Assembly: GCF_005222915.1 (NCBI RefSeq)
Contig: NZ_STFX01000060.1
Span: 9,074 to 58,684, forward strand
Source of the DNA: Rhizobium sp. FKL33
GTDB lineage: Bacteria > Pseudomonadota > Alphaproteobacteria > Rhizobiales > Rhizobiaceae
Direction: 5' to 3'
DNA: 49,611 bases
Both the position numbers and the translations under genes were made by a program. Below the pieces are notes generated by a model. It was not told the origin of the DNA. It worked only from the letters and a program-made list of their open reading frames with translations, and did no database searches. Positions 32,735 to 40,998 of the stretch are shown here, one piece after another (positions within the stretch are counted from its first letter, which is position 1; every line of letters begins with the position of its first letter).

Positions 32735-34189
32735 ATGCATTCGATCGGCAATGATATTCAGCCCTGGTCCGGCGAAAAGCGTCGCACGGGCGAAGAGCTT
32801 TTCTCCATTCTGGACAAGCATATCCGCGAGGTCAGCACGAAATGCTACAAGCATTTCGATCCCTCGACGACGGTGCTCGCCGAAGATGTGGTGGCGCGCG
32901 AGCGGGTGAAATTTCGCCATCTCTGCGAAGGCAATTTCAATGCGGATTATTTCTCCGCGCAGGCGCCGGTGATCCGCTCGATCGCCGAAAAGACCGGCTT
33001 CACCAATTTCATCGTCAAGGCGGCGTCGATCTATGCGGCGGAATGGTCGCTCGTGGTGCTCAAGGAAACGACGTTTTCGCCGCGCAAGCGCGAGGCCTAT
33101 CTGCGCAGCATCATGGAATCGATCTTCACCGACATTGCCACGGCCGTGCATGTGCTGATGGCGGATCAGGAGACCGAGACCAGCCGGCAGCGCGCCCAGT
33201 TCGAACAGGCCCGCGCGGCCGACGCCGAGGCCGATTCTTTGGCGATGAAGACGCTGGGCGATGCGCTGAACGCGCTCGCCGCCGGCGACCTCTCGGCCCG
33301 CATCACTGAGGCGCTGCCCGAAAAGAACGAAGGCGCGCGGCGTGACTTCAACCGCGCCACCGACGCGCTCAACGAGGCCATGAAGAAGATCGCCCACACG
33401 GTGGGCGAGCTCAGCCAGGGCATGGACGAGGTGACCGGCGCGAGCACGGAGCTGTCGCGCCGCACCGAACAGCAGGCGCAGGCGCTGGAAGAGACTGCGG
33501 CGGCGCTGCATGAACTGACCACCACCGTCAGCCGCACCTCCCAGGGCGCGGCCGCCGCCAATCGCGTCGCGTCCTCGACGCGCGAGGAAGTGAGCCGCAC
33601 CGGCGACATCATGCATCAGGCGGAGACCGCCATGGGCCGCATCGCCCAGAGTTCGCAGGAAATCTCCCGCATCGTCTCCGTGATCGACGAAATCGCCTTC
33701 CAGACCAATCTTCTCGCGCTGAACGCGGGCGTGGAAGCCGCCCGCGCCGGCGACGCCGGCAAAGGCTTTGCCGTGGTGGCCTCGGAAGTGCGGGCGCTCG
33801 CCCAGCGCTCGGCGGAAGCCGCCAAGGAGATCCGCAGCCTGATCGCCACCAGCTCCGACCAGGTGAAGCACGGCGTGGCGTTGGTGGAAAGCACCAGCCA
33901 GACGCTGAGCGGCATCGTCAAGAAGGTCGCCGAGATCGACGAAGTGATCGCCGCGATCGCCGCCTCCGCACGCGAACAGGCCGCCGGCATCCAGGACATC
34001 AACAGCGCCGTGACCGACATGGACCGCGTGACCCAGCAGAACGCCGCCATGGTGGAAGAAACCAACGTCGCCACCGCCACGATGCAGGCCCGCTCCCGCG
34101 AACTGGCGGACCTGGTGGGCGCCTTCCGGCTGAGCGGCGCAGTCAGCGCGGCGGGGGAGTACAGAGCGGAGATGCGCACCGCGGCGTGA
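32735..34189 (+). CDS. soluble methyl-accepting chemotaxis protein with helical (globin-like) N-terminal sensor
   Basis: 484 aa, no membrane helix. The first 165 residues are helical and loosely resemble a globin-coupled sensor ([31 protein letters not shown]), but the usual proximal His of the F helix is not where I expect it, so heme binding is doubtful. A HAMP-like part follows ([13 protein letters not shown]), then the methyl-accepting domain: [20 protein letters not shown] and [20 protein letters not shown] form the hairpin tip that binds CheW and CheA. It has no C-terminal CheR pentapeptide. ATG 32735 follows AGAGGGAAAA. It stands alone. Confidence 0.85.
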   Translation: MHSIGNDIQPWSGEKRRTGEELFSILDKHIREVSTKCYKHFDPSTTVLAEDVVARERVKFRHLCEGNFNADYFSAQAPVIRSIAEKTGFTNFIVKAASIYAAEWSLVVLKETTFSPRKREAYLRSIMESIFTDIATAVHVLMADQETETSRQRAQFEQARAADAEADSLAMKTLGDALNALAAGDLSARITEALPEKNEGARRDFNRATDALNEAMKKIAHTVGELSQGMDEVTGASTELSRRTEQQAQALEETAAALHELTTTVSRTSQGAAAANRVASSTREEVSRTGDIMHQAETAMGRIAQSSQEISRIVSVIDEIAFQTNLLALNAGVEAARAGDAGKGFAVVASEVRALAQRSAEAAKEIRSLIATSSDQVKHGVALVESTSQTLSGIVKKVAEIDEVIAAIAASAREQAAGIQDINSAVTDMDRVTQQNAAMVEETNVATATMQARSRELADLVGAFRLSGAVSAAGEYRAEMRTAA

Positions 34190-34218
34190 AGCGGGGGCGA
34201 TTTCGCCGCCGAGCGTAG

Positions 34219-34244
34219 GCCCGTCGCCGGGAACGGCGGCGGGC
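34219..34244 (+). terminator. strong hairpin after the soluble chemoreceptor gene
   Basis: Eleven-base stem GCCCGTCGCCG (34219-34229) with CGGCGGCGGGC (34234-34244), one G-T pair, loop of four. No T-run follows, so it may stabilise the 3' end rather than terminate. Confidence 0.4.
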
Positions 34245-34366
34245 TTGGGGCAAACGTATTCTTGTCGACGGTCAGATTGCGCTCCGCGAAATTCACTGGC
34301 AAATTTGTGGGATGTTTTCCGTCCTTGTTGCAGTGATAGCGGCCGGTCGAAATGGAAAGACATGTC

Positions 34367-34789
34367 ATGCGCCTGAAATTTAGTCTCCTCAAGCGCCGAC
34401 CTCTTCTCCGCTCAACGATCCTCGGCATTGGGGTGGCTATGGGGATTTGCCGTGTTTCACCGGCCTCGGCCTCTGACAAGATTGACGACAAGGCAAAGAT
34501 CAACGACTTGCCGGCGGAGATGCAGGGAAGCTGGATCGGAGTGGACGATGACAGCTACACCGTCTCGATCCAAGGCTCGCGCATCGAGGTGATGGGAACA
34601 TCCGTCGTCTACGATAGCTGGCGGCTCATTCGTGAAGACGGCGCAATGACGGTGGAATTGCACGTCAATAACCCCGCCGAAGAAGACGATTTTCAACGAC
34701 GCAACATCACCGGGCTGGTGATCAGCCCGGAGGGTGAGTTCTTCGTCTACAACGTCAAATATTCCATGGCGCTCAGGCGGCAGGACTAA
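34367..34789 (+). CDS. small exported protein, hypothetical
   Basis: 140 aa from ATG 34367 with GGAAAGA upstream; an earlier ATG (34352) has none. Residues 1-33 look like a signal peptide (basic start, then STILGIGVAMGICRVSPASA). The mature part (LPAEMQGSWIGVDDDSYTVS, IQGSRIEVMGTSVVYDSWRL) reads like a beta-rich lipocalin-type or META-like small protein, not placed in a family. It overlaps the convergent NADAR gene by four bases. Confidence 0.65.
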   Translation: MRLKFSLLKRRPLLRSTILGIGVAMGICRVSPASASDKIDDKAKINDLPAEMQGSWIGVDDDSYTVSIQGSRIEVMGTSVVYDSWRLIREDGAMTVELHVNNPAEEDDFQRRNITGLVISPEGEFFVYNVKYSMALRRQD

Positions 34790-35349
34790 GCGGGGGTTGC
34801 AGGCGGCGCAAGGCGCTTGCGGACTTTCATCAGCGCGAAGCCCAGCAGATTCTCGTCGCGCCAGAGCAGCGGGTTTTGCGCATCCGGATGGTCGGCGGCC
34901 AGCCCGATGCCCCAGATGCGATCGACCGGGCTCGCCTCCACGAGGATCTGCTCGCCGGTGGCGATGAGAAAGGCCGCAAGCTCGGCATTCTGCGCGAATT
35001 TGTGAACATTGCCCTCTTCCACGATCCCGGCCTTCTCGCGGTCCCAGAGATCAGGATCAAATCCCCTCGCCTCCCTGCCGAGTTGCTTGACCTCCTGCGG
35101 GCTCAAAGCCGAAAGGATCTTCGCCGCCGTCTCATGATCCCCGAACAGCCGCGCCTTATGCGCCATCATCCAGTGTTCGGCGGTGGGATAGCGAAGACCC
35201 GATACCTCGAAGACGGCGGGCCACCATTGGCTGAGACAGGACGCGCCGATGCGGCCATCGTTCCGGGGGCGATGGCCCCAGAACATTAGAAATTCGAGCG
35301 GCGTTCCGGCTTGATAGGCGCGCTCGAGAGCGGTGCGGTCGGTGAACAT
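34786..35349 (-). CDS. NADAR family protein (YbiA-like)
   Basis: 187 aa from ATG 35349. NADAR proteins act on ADP-ribose-derived compounds: YbiA-type enzymes cleave N-glycosidic bonds of riboflavin intermediates and some members remove ADP-ribose from guanine in DNA. Seen here: PLEFLMFWGHRPRNDGRIGA, LSQWWPAVFEVSG, YPTAEHWMMAHKARLFGD, EARGFDPDLWDREKAGIVEE and WGIGLAADHPDAQNPLLWRDE near the C-terminus, all typical. A frame extending to 35595 is of low quality. It is the first gene of the accessory patch; no DarT-like toxin is next to it. Confidence 0.9.
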   Translation of the reverse strand: MFTDRTALERAYQAGTPLEFLMFWGHRPRNDGRIGASCLSQWWPAVFEVSGLRYPTAEHWMMAHKARLFGDHETAAKILSALSPQEVKQLGREARGFDPDLWDREKAGIVEEGNVHKFAQNAELAAFLIATGEQILVEASPVDRIWGIGLAADHPDAQNPLLWRDENLLGFALMKVRKRLAPPATPA

Positions 35350-35608
35350 GGGGTGGTTAGAGGTGTTTTGGGTGATGATGTCAACGAGGGGGATCGGGAC
35401 GACGCTGGCTATGCCGGGGTAAGCCTTGAGATTAGCCGCCTCCTGCTGGGTGATGGACGGCCGCTCCAACACGCCACGATGGCTTGGCCGACTTCGATTC
35501 TCGTAAAAGTTGATAGCAATGCAAGAGGCGATGGACGAGGGAGATGCTAGACACGGTAGATTTAAGAATGGAAAGTACAAAACGTGTGTTATCAACAGAC
35601 GTCGATCA

Positions 35609-36031
35609 TCACTTCTTTACCGAGCCCAGCCCCAATTCTTCAGCAATGAAATTAACTTGTCTGCCGAGCTCATCATATTGCTCGCCTTCCGCCTCCAAAG
35701 CATCCAGCAGGCGAAACCTCAGATCGTCCTCATCCGCCAAAACATCCATGAAATGGCCATTCGATTTTCCTGAGCAAATCGTGAATTCTTCCGATTCTTC
35801 GAACGCACTAGCAATACGCAACAACAATCCTTGAATACTTGCATTTGCGAAACGCCTCGCAAACTCAATTTTATCCATCTCCGAATAATATTTTTGAGTC
35901 GCGATACTGGCTTCGCTTTTCCCATACTGAACATCGAAGATATCCCGATCAATTTCTTTACACGAAGCAGAAAAGACCGCACCAATAAGCTTCCAAAGTT
36001 TCTCTTTTTTTACGTCCAAATTTTCTTCCAT
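35609..36031 (-). CDS. hypothetical protein, AT-rich
   Basis: 140 aa from ATG 36031, with GAGG nine bases upstream; ATG 36040 is possible. Acidic, soluble, mostly helical (EKLWKLIGAVFSASCKEIDR, EFARRFANASIQGLLLRIAS, DEDDLRFRLLDALEAEGEQY). No family recognised. The base composition is more AT-rich than neighbouring core genes, which suggests transfer. Located between NADAR and HTH genes. Confidence 0.7.
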   Translation of the reverse strand: MEENLDVKKEKLWKLIGAVFSASCKEIDRDIFDVQYGKSEASIATQKYYSEMDKIEFARRFANASIQGLLLRIASAFEESEEFTICSGKSNGHFMDVLADEDDLRFRLLDALEAEGEQYDELGRQVNFIAEELGLGSVKK

Positions 36032-36269
36032 CCCCGCCATCCTCAACTGAAATTTCTTATGGCATCCTCGACCATGTCACAAAATCTGGATAACTGGTCC
36101 GCACGAAACCCAATCCGTGAGCGCCGACGCCAGCGAAGAATGGAGACCATCTCTTTGTTGAGCTGCCGTCAAATCGGGCGAAATTGATCCAAAGGACAAG
36201 TCCGATACAATTTGAGTTGTTTGTCAATCTTGTGTCAACCGTCAGGGATTGGAACTGGCGTCGATCTTG

Positions 36270-36566
36270 CTACGCCGCGTCCCGCACCTGGATCTCGATA
36301 TCGAGCCGGGCGGCGGCGGCGATGTTGACGAGGGCGTCGAGCAAAAATTTCGCGAGCTTGCCGCGCAAGAGATCATTGGCGCGCGGACGGGTGAGGCCGA
36401 GGCGTTTGGCGGCCTCTTCCTGCGGGAGATCCCATTTCAGAACCGCCTTGCGGATTTCATAGAGCAGCGCCGAGCGCGCCCTGAGATTGGCGGCTTCCTC
36501 GGGGGTGTCGGAGAGGGCGTCCCAGACGCTACGATCAGCTTCCGTTGTCAACGCTGTGTCTTCCAT
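36270..36566 (-). CDS. orphan XRE/HTH antitoxin-like regulator
   Basis: 98 aa from ATG 36566. The HTH is WDLPQEEAAKRLGLTRPRAN followed by DLLRGKLAKFLLDALVNIAA, as in antitoxins paired with RelE/HigB or Gp49-type toxins. Upstream, where a toxin gene would lie, there is only a transposase remnant, so the toxin is probably lost. An in-frame GTG at 36677 would start inside that remnant. Confidence 0.75.
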   Translation of the reverse strand: MEDTALTTEADRSVWDALSDTPEEAANLRARSALLYEIRKAVLKWDLPQEEAAKRLGLTRPRANDLLRGKLAKFLLDALVNIAAAARLDIEIQVRDAA

Positions 36567-36735
36567 TCCAATTCCAATGTTTGGGCGGAATCTCGCGCCA
36601 AGCCGCTCCGTATCGAAGCCGCCAGAGTATTCCGATGATGACAGCTCGGGTCTGCTCGGGACGCCTGTCTCGCCCACGGTTCTCAGGTTCGATTAGCAGC
36701 AAAACCCTCAAAATCCACAACTCTGCTTCGGTGTG
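36565..36735 (-). mobile_element. IS5-family transposase remnant (N-terminal part)
   Basis: On the minus strand the frame gives EAELWILRVLLLIEPENRGR, DRRPEQTRAVIIGILWRLRY and GAAWREIPPKHWNWN, matching the N-terminal DUF4096-like part of IS5 transposases. The match stops at the start of the HTH antitoxin gene, and no catalytic DDE part follows. It is a decayed insertion fragment of about 170 bp. Confidence 0.65.
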
Positions 36736-36798
36736 ATCGCCCCGGCTCAAGCCCGTCGCCAAAAGCAACGTTGAATTAACTGATTGGGACGGCGTCAA

Positions 36799-37101
36799 TC
36801 ATGCAGATTCAATGGGTGTAGATTTGCGCCAAGAGCCACCGCTTCCGTGATACGTTTCTGCGCTTAACTCGAAATTTTGCGAGCATTTGGGGCAACGAAA
36901 CCGATAAAGTAAAAGATCGTCGAGCGGGCCGTTAGCGGTTAAATCGGAAAACGCTGTCCTACCCTTCATAGGACCAGCATCTATTTCTTCAATATCACCG
37001 TCAGTTAACGCCTGCCGCACTATTCTGACTACCGAAAACAGCTCATAGGGCGTCCTGATGCGCACGAGCTCGTCAAGATTTTCACACTGGGAACATGTCA
37101 T
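36799..37101 (-). CDS. hypothetical protein with two CxxC motifs
   Basis: 100 aa from ATG 37101 (MTCSQCENLDELVRIRTPYE). CSQC near the N-terminus and CPKC at about residue 74 (YRFRCPKCSQNFELSAETYH) could form a zinc ribbon. The middle is acidic (GDIEEIDAGPMKGRTAFSDL). The size and make-up recall small immunity proteins of toxin systems, but I cannot confirm that. A longer frame to 37158 is basic and without ribosome site. Confidence 0.6.
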   Translation of the reverse strand: MTCSQCENLDELVRIRTPYELFSVVRIVRQALTDGDIEEIDAGPMKGRTAFSDLTANGPLDDLLLYRFRCPKCSQNFELSAETYHGSGGSWRKSTPIESA

Positions 37102-37230
37102 AAGGCGATAATAGCACGTCATACGACCCTCGCAAATTTGTCTACGCCGCCTAACCAAACTTGTCGTCGGTCATGCCGACACCTGTGTCCTTTTCCTTGA
37201 GGAGAAGTCCGAAGTAGCGCCTCAGCCTGC

Positions 37231-37671
37231 CTAATCTTCTTCCTCGACCCAGAAGATGAACGCTTGCTCTGCGTCATAGCCAATCAATCCGCAATCGAAT
37301 GTGGCTGCGGTCAGCGGCGTCCAGCTTGACAATGCAGCGGGATCCCACAATCCGTTGCCAAAGAACGCAGCGTCGTCCGCCAAGTCACCGATTGCCTCAG
37401 TTGCTGCGTCAACCTCAGATCTTGCCGGACACGGCCTGTCGTAAGCCAGACTCGTGGATGCCGCGACAGCGAGAACATGCGCGGCTTGTCGCCGGTTCAA
37501 GCGCACCATGCCGCCAGTTGCGAAAGGGTCGTCCAGTGATGTGGGATAACCGACCTTCGCCGCGATCAACCTCGGTAATTCGGCTTCAGGACAATCCGGT
37601 CGGCCGCCTACCCACCACCGGGCGGCTCTTTGATGGGAGAACCGATTGAGGGTGCTTCTGAGACTTTGCAT
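37231..37671 (-). CDS. hypothetical protein
   Basis: 146 aa from ATG 37671. Soluble, with an Arg/Trp-rich start (HQRAARWWVGGRPDCPEAEL) and an acidic end (YDAEQAFIFWVEEED). The family is not recognised; the acidic C-terminus and size again suggest an immunity-like protein. It is the last gene of the accessory patch before the efflux operon, separated from it by 78 bp. Confidence 0.6.
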   Translation of the reverse strand: MQSLRSTLNRFSHQRAARWWVGGRPDCPEAELPRLIAAKVGYPTSLDDPFATGGMVRLNRRQAAHVLAVAASTSLAYDRPCPARSEVDAATEAIGDLADDAAFFGNGLWDPAALSSWTPLTAATFDCGLIGYDAEQAFIFWVEEED

Positions 37672-37749
37672 GAAGACTGTAGAGCCCAGGCCAGAGGCGA
37701 TGGCAAGGTCGGAAATCTCCGACCGGGGTTGGCGCGCGGCGGGCCCCCC

Positions 37750-38787
37750 TCACCCCGCCGTATCCACGCTCACCTCCACCGAAAGCCCCGGCGCGAGCCT
37801 TTCCGCCGCCGGCTGACCTTCATCGATGGCGATGCGGACGGGGAGGCGTTGGGTGACTTTGGTGAAATTGCCGGTGGCGTTGTCGGATTTGATGACGGCG
37901 AATTCGCTGCCGGTCGCGGGCGAGAAGCTCTCAATGCGACCGGTGAAGCGCTGGCCTTTGAGGAGATCGGCGGTGAAGGTCACAGGCATGCCGATACGCA
38001 TGGCGGCGACCTGGGTCTCCTTGAAATTGGCGGAGATCCAGATGCGGTCGGGGACCACCGACATCAGCTGCGTGCCGGTGGTGACATAGGCGCCGATACG
38101 GGCGGAGACTTCGCCGAGGCGGCCGTCCGAGGGGGTGCGGATCACGGTGTTGGCGAGGTCGATGCGGGCGAGTTCGAGCGCGGCGCGGGCGCCCTCGATC
38201 GCCGCCTCATATTGCTTGCGCGACACCGTGATCGACACCAGCGCCTGTTGGGCGACATCGGCGTCGGCGCGGGCGGAGACGAGGCTGGCGCGGGCGGCTT
38301 CGAGCGCGCTTTCGCTCTGTTCGAGCGCAGTCTGGGAAATGGCGTTCTGGCGGGCGAGCGAGAGGTTGCGGTCGTAAGTCGCCTGGGCGGTCTCCAACCC
38401 GACATTGGCGCTGTCGACCTTGGCCTCGGCGGCCTTGAGCTTGGCGTCGTCGGAGGCGCGCTCCTGTTCGAGCGTGGCGAGTTGCGCCTGGTCGGCGGCG
38501 AGCGTCGCTTCGGCCTGGCGGACCTTCTGCACATAGATGCGGTCGTCGATCTTCAGCACCACATCGCCTTTCTTCACCCGCTGGTAATCGGTGACCGGGG
38601 CCTGCAGCACATAGCCAGACACCTGCGGCGCCAGGAACGTCACCTGGCCGCGCACATAGGCGTTGTCGGTGGTCTCGACCGAGGTGGTGAAGGGCGGCAA
38701 TTGCCAGACATAGAGGATCAGGAGCACGCCGGCGATGCCGGCGAGGATGGCGAGAAGGCTGGCGATGGCGCGGACGAGACGGGACAT
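37750..38787 (-). CDS. emrA: HlyD/EmrA-family membrane fusion protein of a multidrug efflux system
   Basis: 345 aa. One N-terminal membrane helix (AIASLLAILAGIAGVLLILY), then the barrel-sandwich hybrid (VETTDNAYVRGQVTFLAPQV), a coiled-coil hairpin (about 95-200), and the beta-barrel (TVIRTPSDGRLGEVSARIGA, RIWISANFKETQVA). It links the EmrB pump in the inner membrane to an outer-membrane channel. Third gene of marR-emrB-emrA, starting 18 bases after emrB. Confidence 0.93.
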   Translation of the reverse strand: MSRLVRAIASLLAILAGIAGVLLILYVWQLPPFTTSVETTDNAYVRGQVTFLAPQVSGYVLQAPVTDYQRVKKGDVVLKIDDRIYVQKVRQAEATLAADQAQLATLEQERASDDAKLKAAEAKVDSANVGLETAQATYDRNLSLARQNAISQTALEQSESALEAARASLVSARADADVAQQALVSITVSRKQYEAAIEGARAALELARIDLANTVIRTPSDGRLGEVSARIGAYVTTGTQLMSVVPDRIWISANFKETQVAAMRIGMPVTFTADLLKGQRFTGRIESFSPATGSEFAVIKSDNATGNFTKVTQRLPVRIAIDEGQPAAERLAPGLSVEVSVDTAG

Positions 38788-38805
38788 GAGCGTGGTTCCA
38801 GAGAT

Positions 38806-40410
38806 TTATGCGGCGGCGGCGGGACGGACGAAGACCGCCCGCCAGGCAGTGTGGACAATGAGGGCAATGAGCGCCAGCGCGCAGATGGCGGCGATGGCGA
38901 GGAAGAGATCGTTATAGGCCAGCACCCAGGCTTCGCGGGTCGCCTGCTGGGCGAGCAATTGCTGGCCCTCGGCCGTGAGCAGCGCCTTGTCGGTGAGCAC
39001 CTTGGCGTAGGACTGGCCGAGCTGGGTGACGCGGGCCGCCACCAGAGGATCGGTGCGCGCCAGGCTCGCCACGAGATCGACCGAGTGAACCTTTTCGCGG
39101 ATGGTCGCAAATGTGCTGAACAGCGCCGAGCCGAACAGGCCGCCCATGGTCTGGGTAAAGATGAACACCATGATGAAGCTGGTGATGTAATTCGGCCCTT
39201 TCTTGAGCGCGCCGATGAAACCGGCCGACATGGCCGGCGGCAGGAAAAGGCCGCCGCCCGCCGCAATCAACGCCTGGCTGATGAGGATGTTTTCCGGGCG
39301 GGTAAGATTGGTGGCGGAGGCGTCCATCCAGGCGCCGGTTCCGATCATCACCAGCGCAACGGCATGGATGAGGGGTTCGCGCCCCGGCTTGAGGATCAGC
39401 GTGCAAAAGGCGGACGCGCCGACAGAAGCGATGAGAATGACGGTCCAGAGCGTGGTGAGCTGATAGGGCGCGAGCCCCAATTGCGTGAGCAGCGCCAGCG
39501 CGCCGGAAGCCTGTTCCGACAGCGCGACGCGGAACAGCAGGAGCACGCCGAGGAAATGCAGCATGGGCGGCGAGGTGAGCCAGGCGATATCGAGCAGCGG
39601 CTCCTTGCGGTTGAGCTCGATAACAACGGTCATGGCGACGCCCGCCGCCGCGACGGCGAGCAGCACGCCGATCCAGGGCGCTTCCAGCCACCAGTAATAG
39701 CGGCCGAGCGTGAGCGCCACGGCAAGGCAGCCGAGGCCCGTGGCGAGAAAACCATAGCTGATGAGATCGATCAGCCGGATTGTCATGGTGCGCGGCACGG
39801 GGCCGAGCGGCACTTTGTAGACCAGCGTGAAGGCGATCAGCGCCATCGCCACTTCAAGCAGATAGAGCGCATGCCAACCGCCGATATCGAGCAGCGCCGG
39901 CGAGATGATGCGGGCGAGCGGCGCGGCCAGCGCCTGATTGGCGAGCGCCAGCGACAGGCCCACCGTCATCTTCCGCGCCGGCGCGAACGGTTCGAGCATG
40001 TAGAGAAAGCCGAGCGAGGACAAAGCCGCCCCGGCCGCGCCGGCAAAGAAACGCAGGATCAGCGCCGAGCGGAAATCATCGACGAAGAGATGCACCGCCG
40101 AGACGGCGAGGAAGACGACGATGGCGATTTCGGCGAAATTCCTCAGCCCGAACTGGTTGCGCACCTTGATGAGGATGATCGAGAGGCTGACATTGGGGAT
40201 GTAATAGGCCGCCAAAAGCCAGGCGGATTCATTGGTGGTGACGCCGAATTCGCCCTGGATCTGGGTGATGTTGGCGGCGATGAAGTTCAGCCCGAAGCCC
40301 TGGGCGAGGCCGAGCGCCACAGCCGTCAGCACATAGGCAAGGAACGGCCTGGGCGTATGGATGATCCGCGACGCCGACGGCGCCTGCGCTGTCACGGCGG
40401 CCTCGCTCAT
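38806..40410 (-). CDS. emrB: DHA2-family MFS multidrug transporter (EmrB-like)
   Basis: 534 aa, fourteen-helix MFS proton-drug antiporter. N-terminal half: FGVTTNESAWLLAAYYIPNV, and RFFAGAAGAALSSLGFLYML close to motif C region; later VKKGPNYITSFIMVFIFTQT-like stretch as LKKGPNYITSFIMVFIFTQT, typical of EmrB. The C-terminus is cytoplasmic. It works with the HlyD-type protein to expel hydrophobic compounds. The start overlaps the marR stop by four bases. Confidence 0.93.
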   Translation of the reverse strand: MSEAAVTAQAPSASRIIHTPRPFLAYVLTAVALGLAQGFGLNFIAANITQIQGEFGVTTNESAWLLAAYYIPNVSLSIILIKVRNQFGLRNFAEIAIVVFLAVSAVHLFVDDFRSALILRFFAGAAGAALSSLGFLYMLEPFAPARKMTVGLSLALANQALAAPLARIISPALLDIGGWHALYLLEVAMALIAFTLVYKVPLGPVPRTMTIRLIDLISYGFLATGLGCLAVALTLGRYYWWLEAPWIGVLLAVAAAGVAMTVVIELNRKEPLLDIAWLTSPPMLHFLGVLLLFRVALSEQASGALALLTQLGLAPYQLTTLWTVILIASVGASAFCTLILKPGREPLIHAVALVMIGTGAWMDASATNLTRPENILISQALIAAGGGLFLPPAMSAGFIGALKKGPNYITSFIMVFIFTQTMGGLFGSALFSTFATIREKVHSVDLVASLARTDPLVAARVTQLGQSYAKVLTDKALLTAEGQQLLAQQATREAWVLAYNDLFLAIAAICALALIALIVHTAWRAVFVRPAAAA

Positions 40411-40832
40411 GCCAGCGCCTCGACATTTTTCGACATCATAACAATGACCCGTTCGAAGGCGGCGACATCCTCCGGCGCGAGCCCTTCCTGCAGGCGTGCG
40501 CGAAACGCCTGCGCCAGCGCCTCGACCTCGGCGGATTGGCGGCGGCCTTCCTCGGTCAGCCGCACCCGCTTGACGCGGCGGTCGCCGGGATCGCTTTCGC
40601 GGAAAAGATAGCCCTGCGCCTCGAGACCATCGAGCATGCGCACCAAAGTGGGCCCTTCGACCTCGATCTCCTGGGCGATGACATTCTGCGGCAGGCCCTC
40701 GGATGCGGCGCCCAACAGCCGCAGCAGCCGCCCGCGCGCCAGCGTTATTCCGCGGGCGCGGGCGTGATGGTCAAACACCTTGCGGACCTTGCGGGTCAGC
40801 AGGTTCATCTGGTCATAGAGCGACTGCGACAT
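40407..40832 (-). CDS. MarR-family transcriptional repressor
   Basis: 141 aa winged-helix dimer. The HTH is LLRLLGAASEGLPQNVIAQE followed by IEVEGPTLVRMLDGLEAQGY and the wing LFRESDPGDRRVKRVRLTEE. MarR proteins repress efflux genes until a drug or phenolic ligand binds. First gene of the marR-emrB-emrA operon. A perfect 9-bp inverted repeat lies 13-47 bases upstream of the start, the probable operator. Confidence 0.95.
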   Translation of the reverse strand: MSQSLYDQMNLLTRKVRKVFDHHARARGITLARGRLLRLLGAASEGLPQNVIAQEIEVEGPTLVRMLDGLEAQGYLFRESDPGDRRVKRVRLTEEGRRQSAEVEALAQAFRARLQEGLAPEDVAAFERVIVMMSKNVEALA

Positions 40833-40844
40833 AGTTTCGGCCTT

Positions 40845-40879
40845 TTCGATAGCGTGCTACCATTTAGTCTGCTATCGAA
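40845..40879 (-). promoter_or_regulatory. inverted-repeat operator of the marR-emrBA operon
   Basis: TTCGATAGC (40845-40853) and GCTATCGAA (40871-40879) are exact reverse complements with a 17-base spacer. Inside, TAGCGTGCTA (40850-40859) is a second small palindrome. The element ends 13 bases before the marR ATG. Confidence 0.65.
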
Positions 40880-40998
40880 TTTTGTAAAGGGTGGCGGCAA
40901 GTTTTTTGCTGGAGTCGGTAACTGTTTGCCGCGAAGAAAGTTCGGCCCGACCGCGACACGCGACCGGACCGAGGAACAGTTGCATCGATTGTTGCGGA

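Noticed and set aside
35350-35595. N-terminal extension of the NADAR protein
   Set aside because: The family core starts at ATG 35349 and the added part has no recognisable domain or ribosome site.
37630-40611. 993-aa plus-strand frame opposite emrA/emrB
   Set aside because: Asp/Gly/Arg/His-rich low-complexity shadow of the efflux genes; no domain and no ribosome site.
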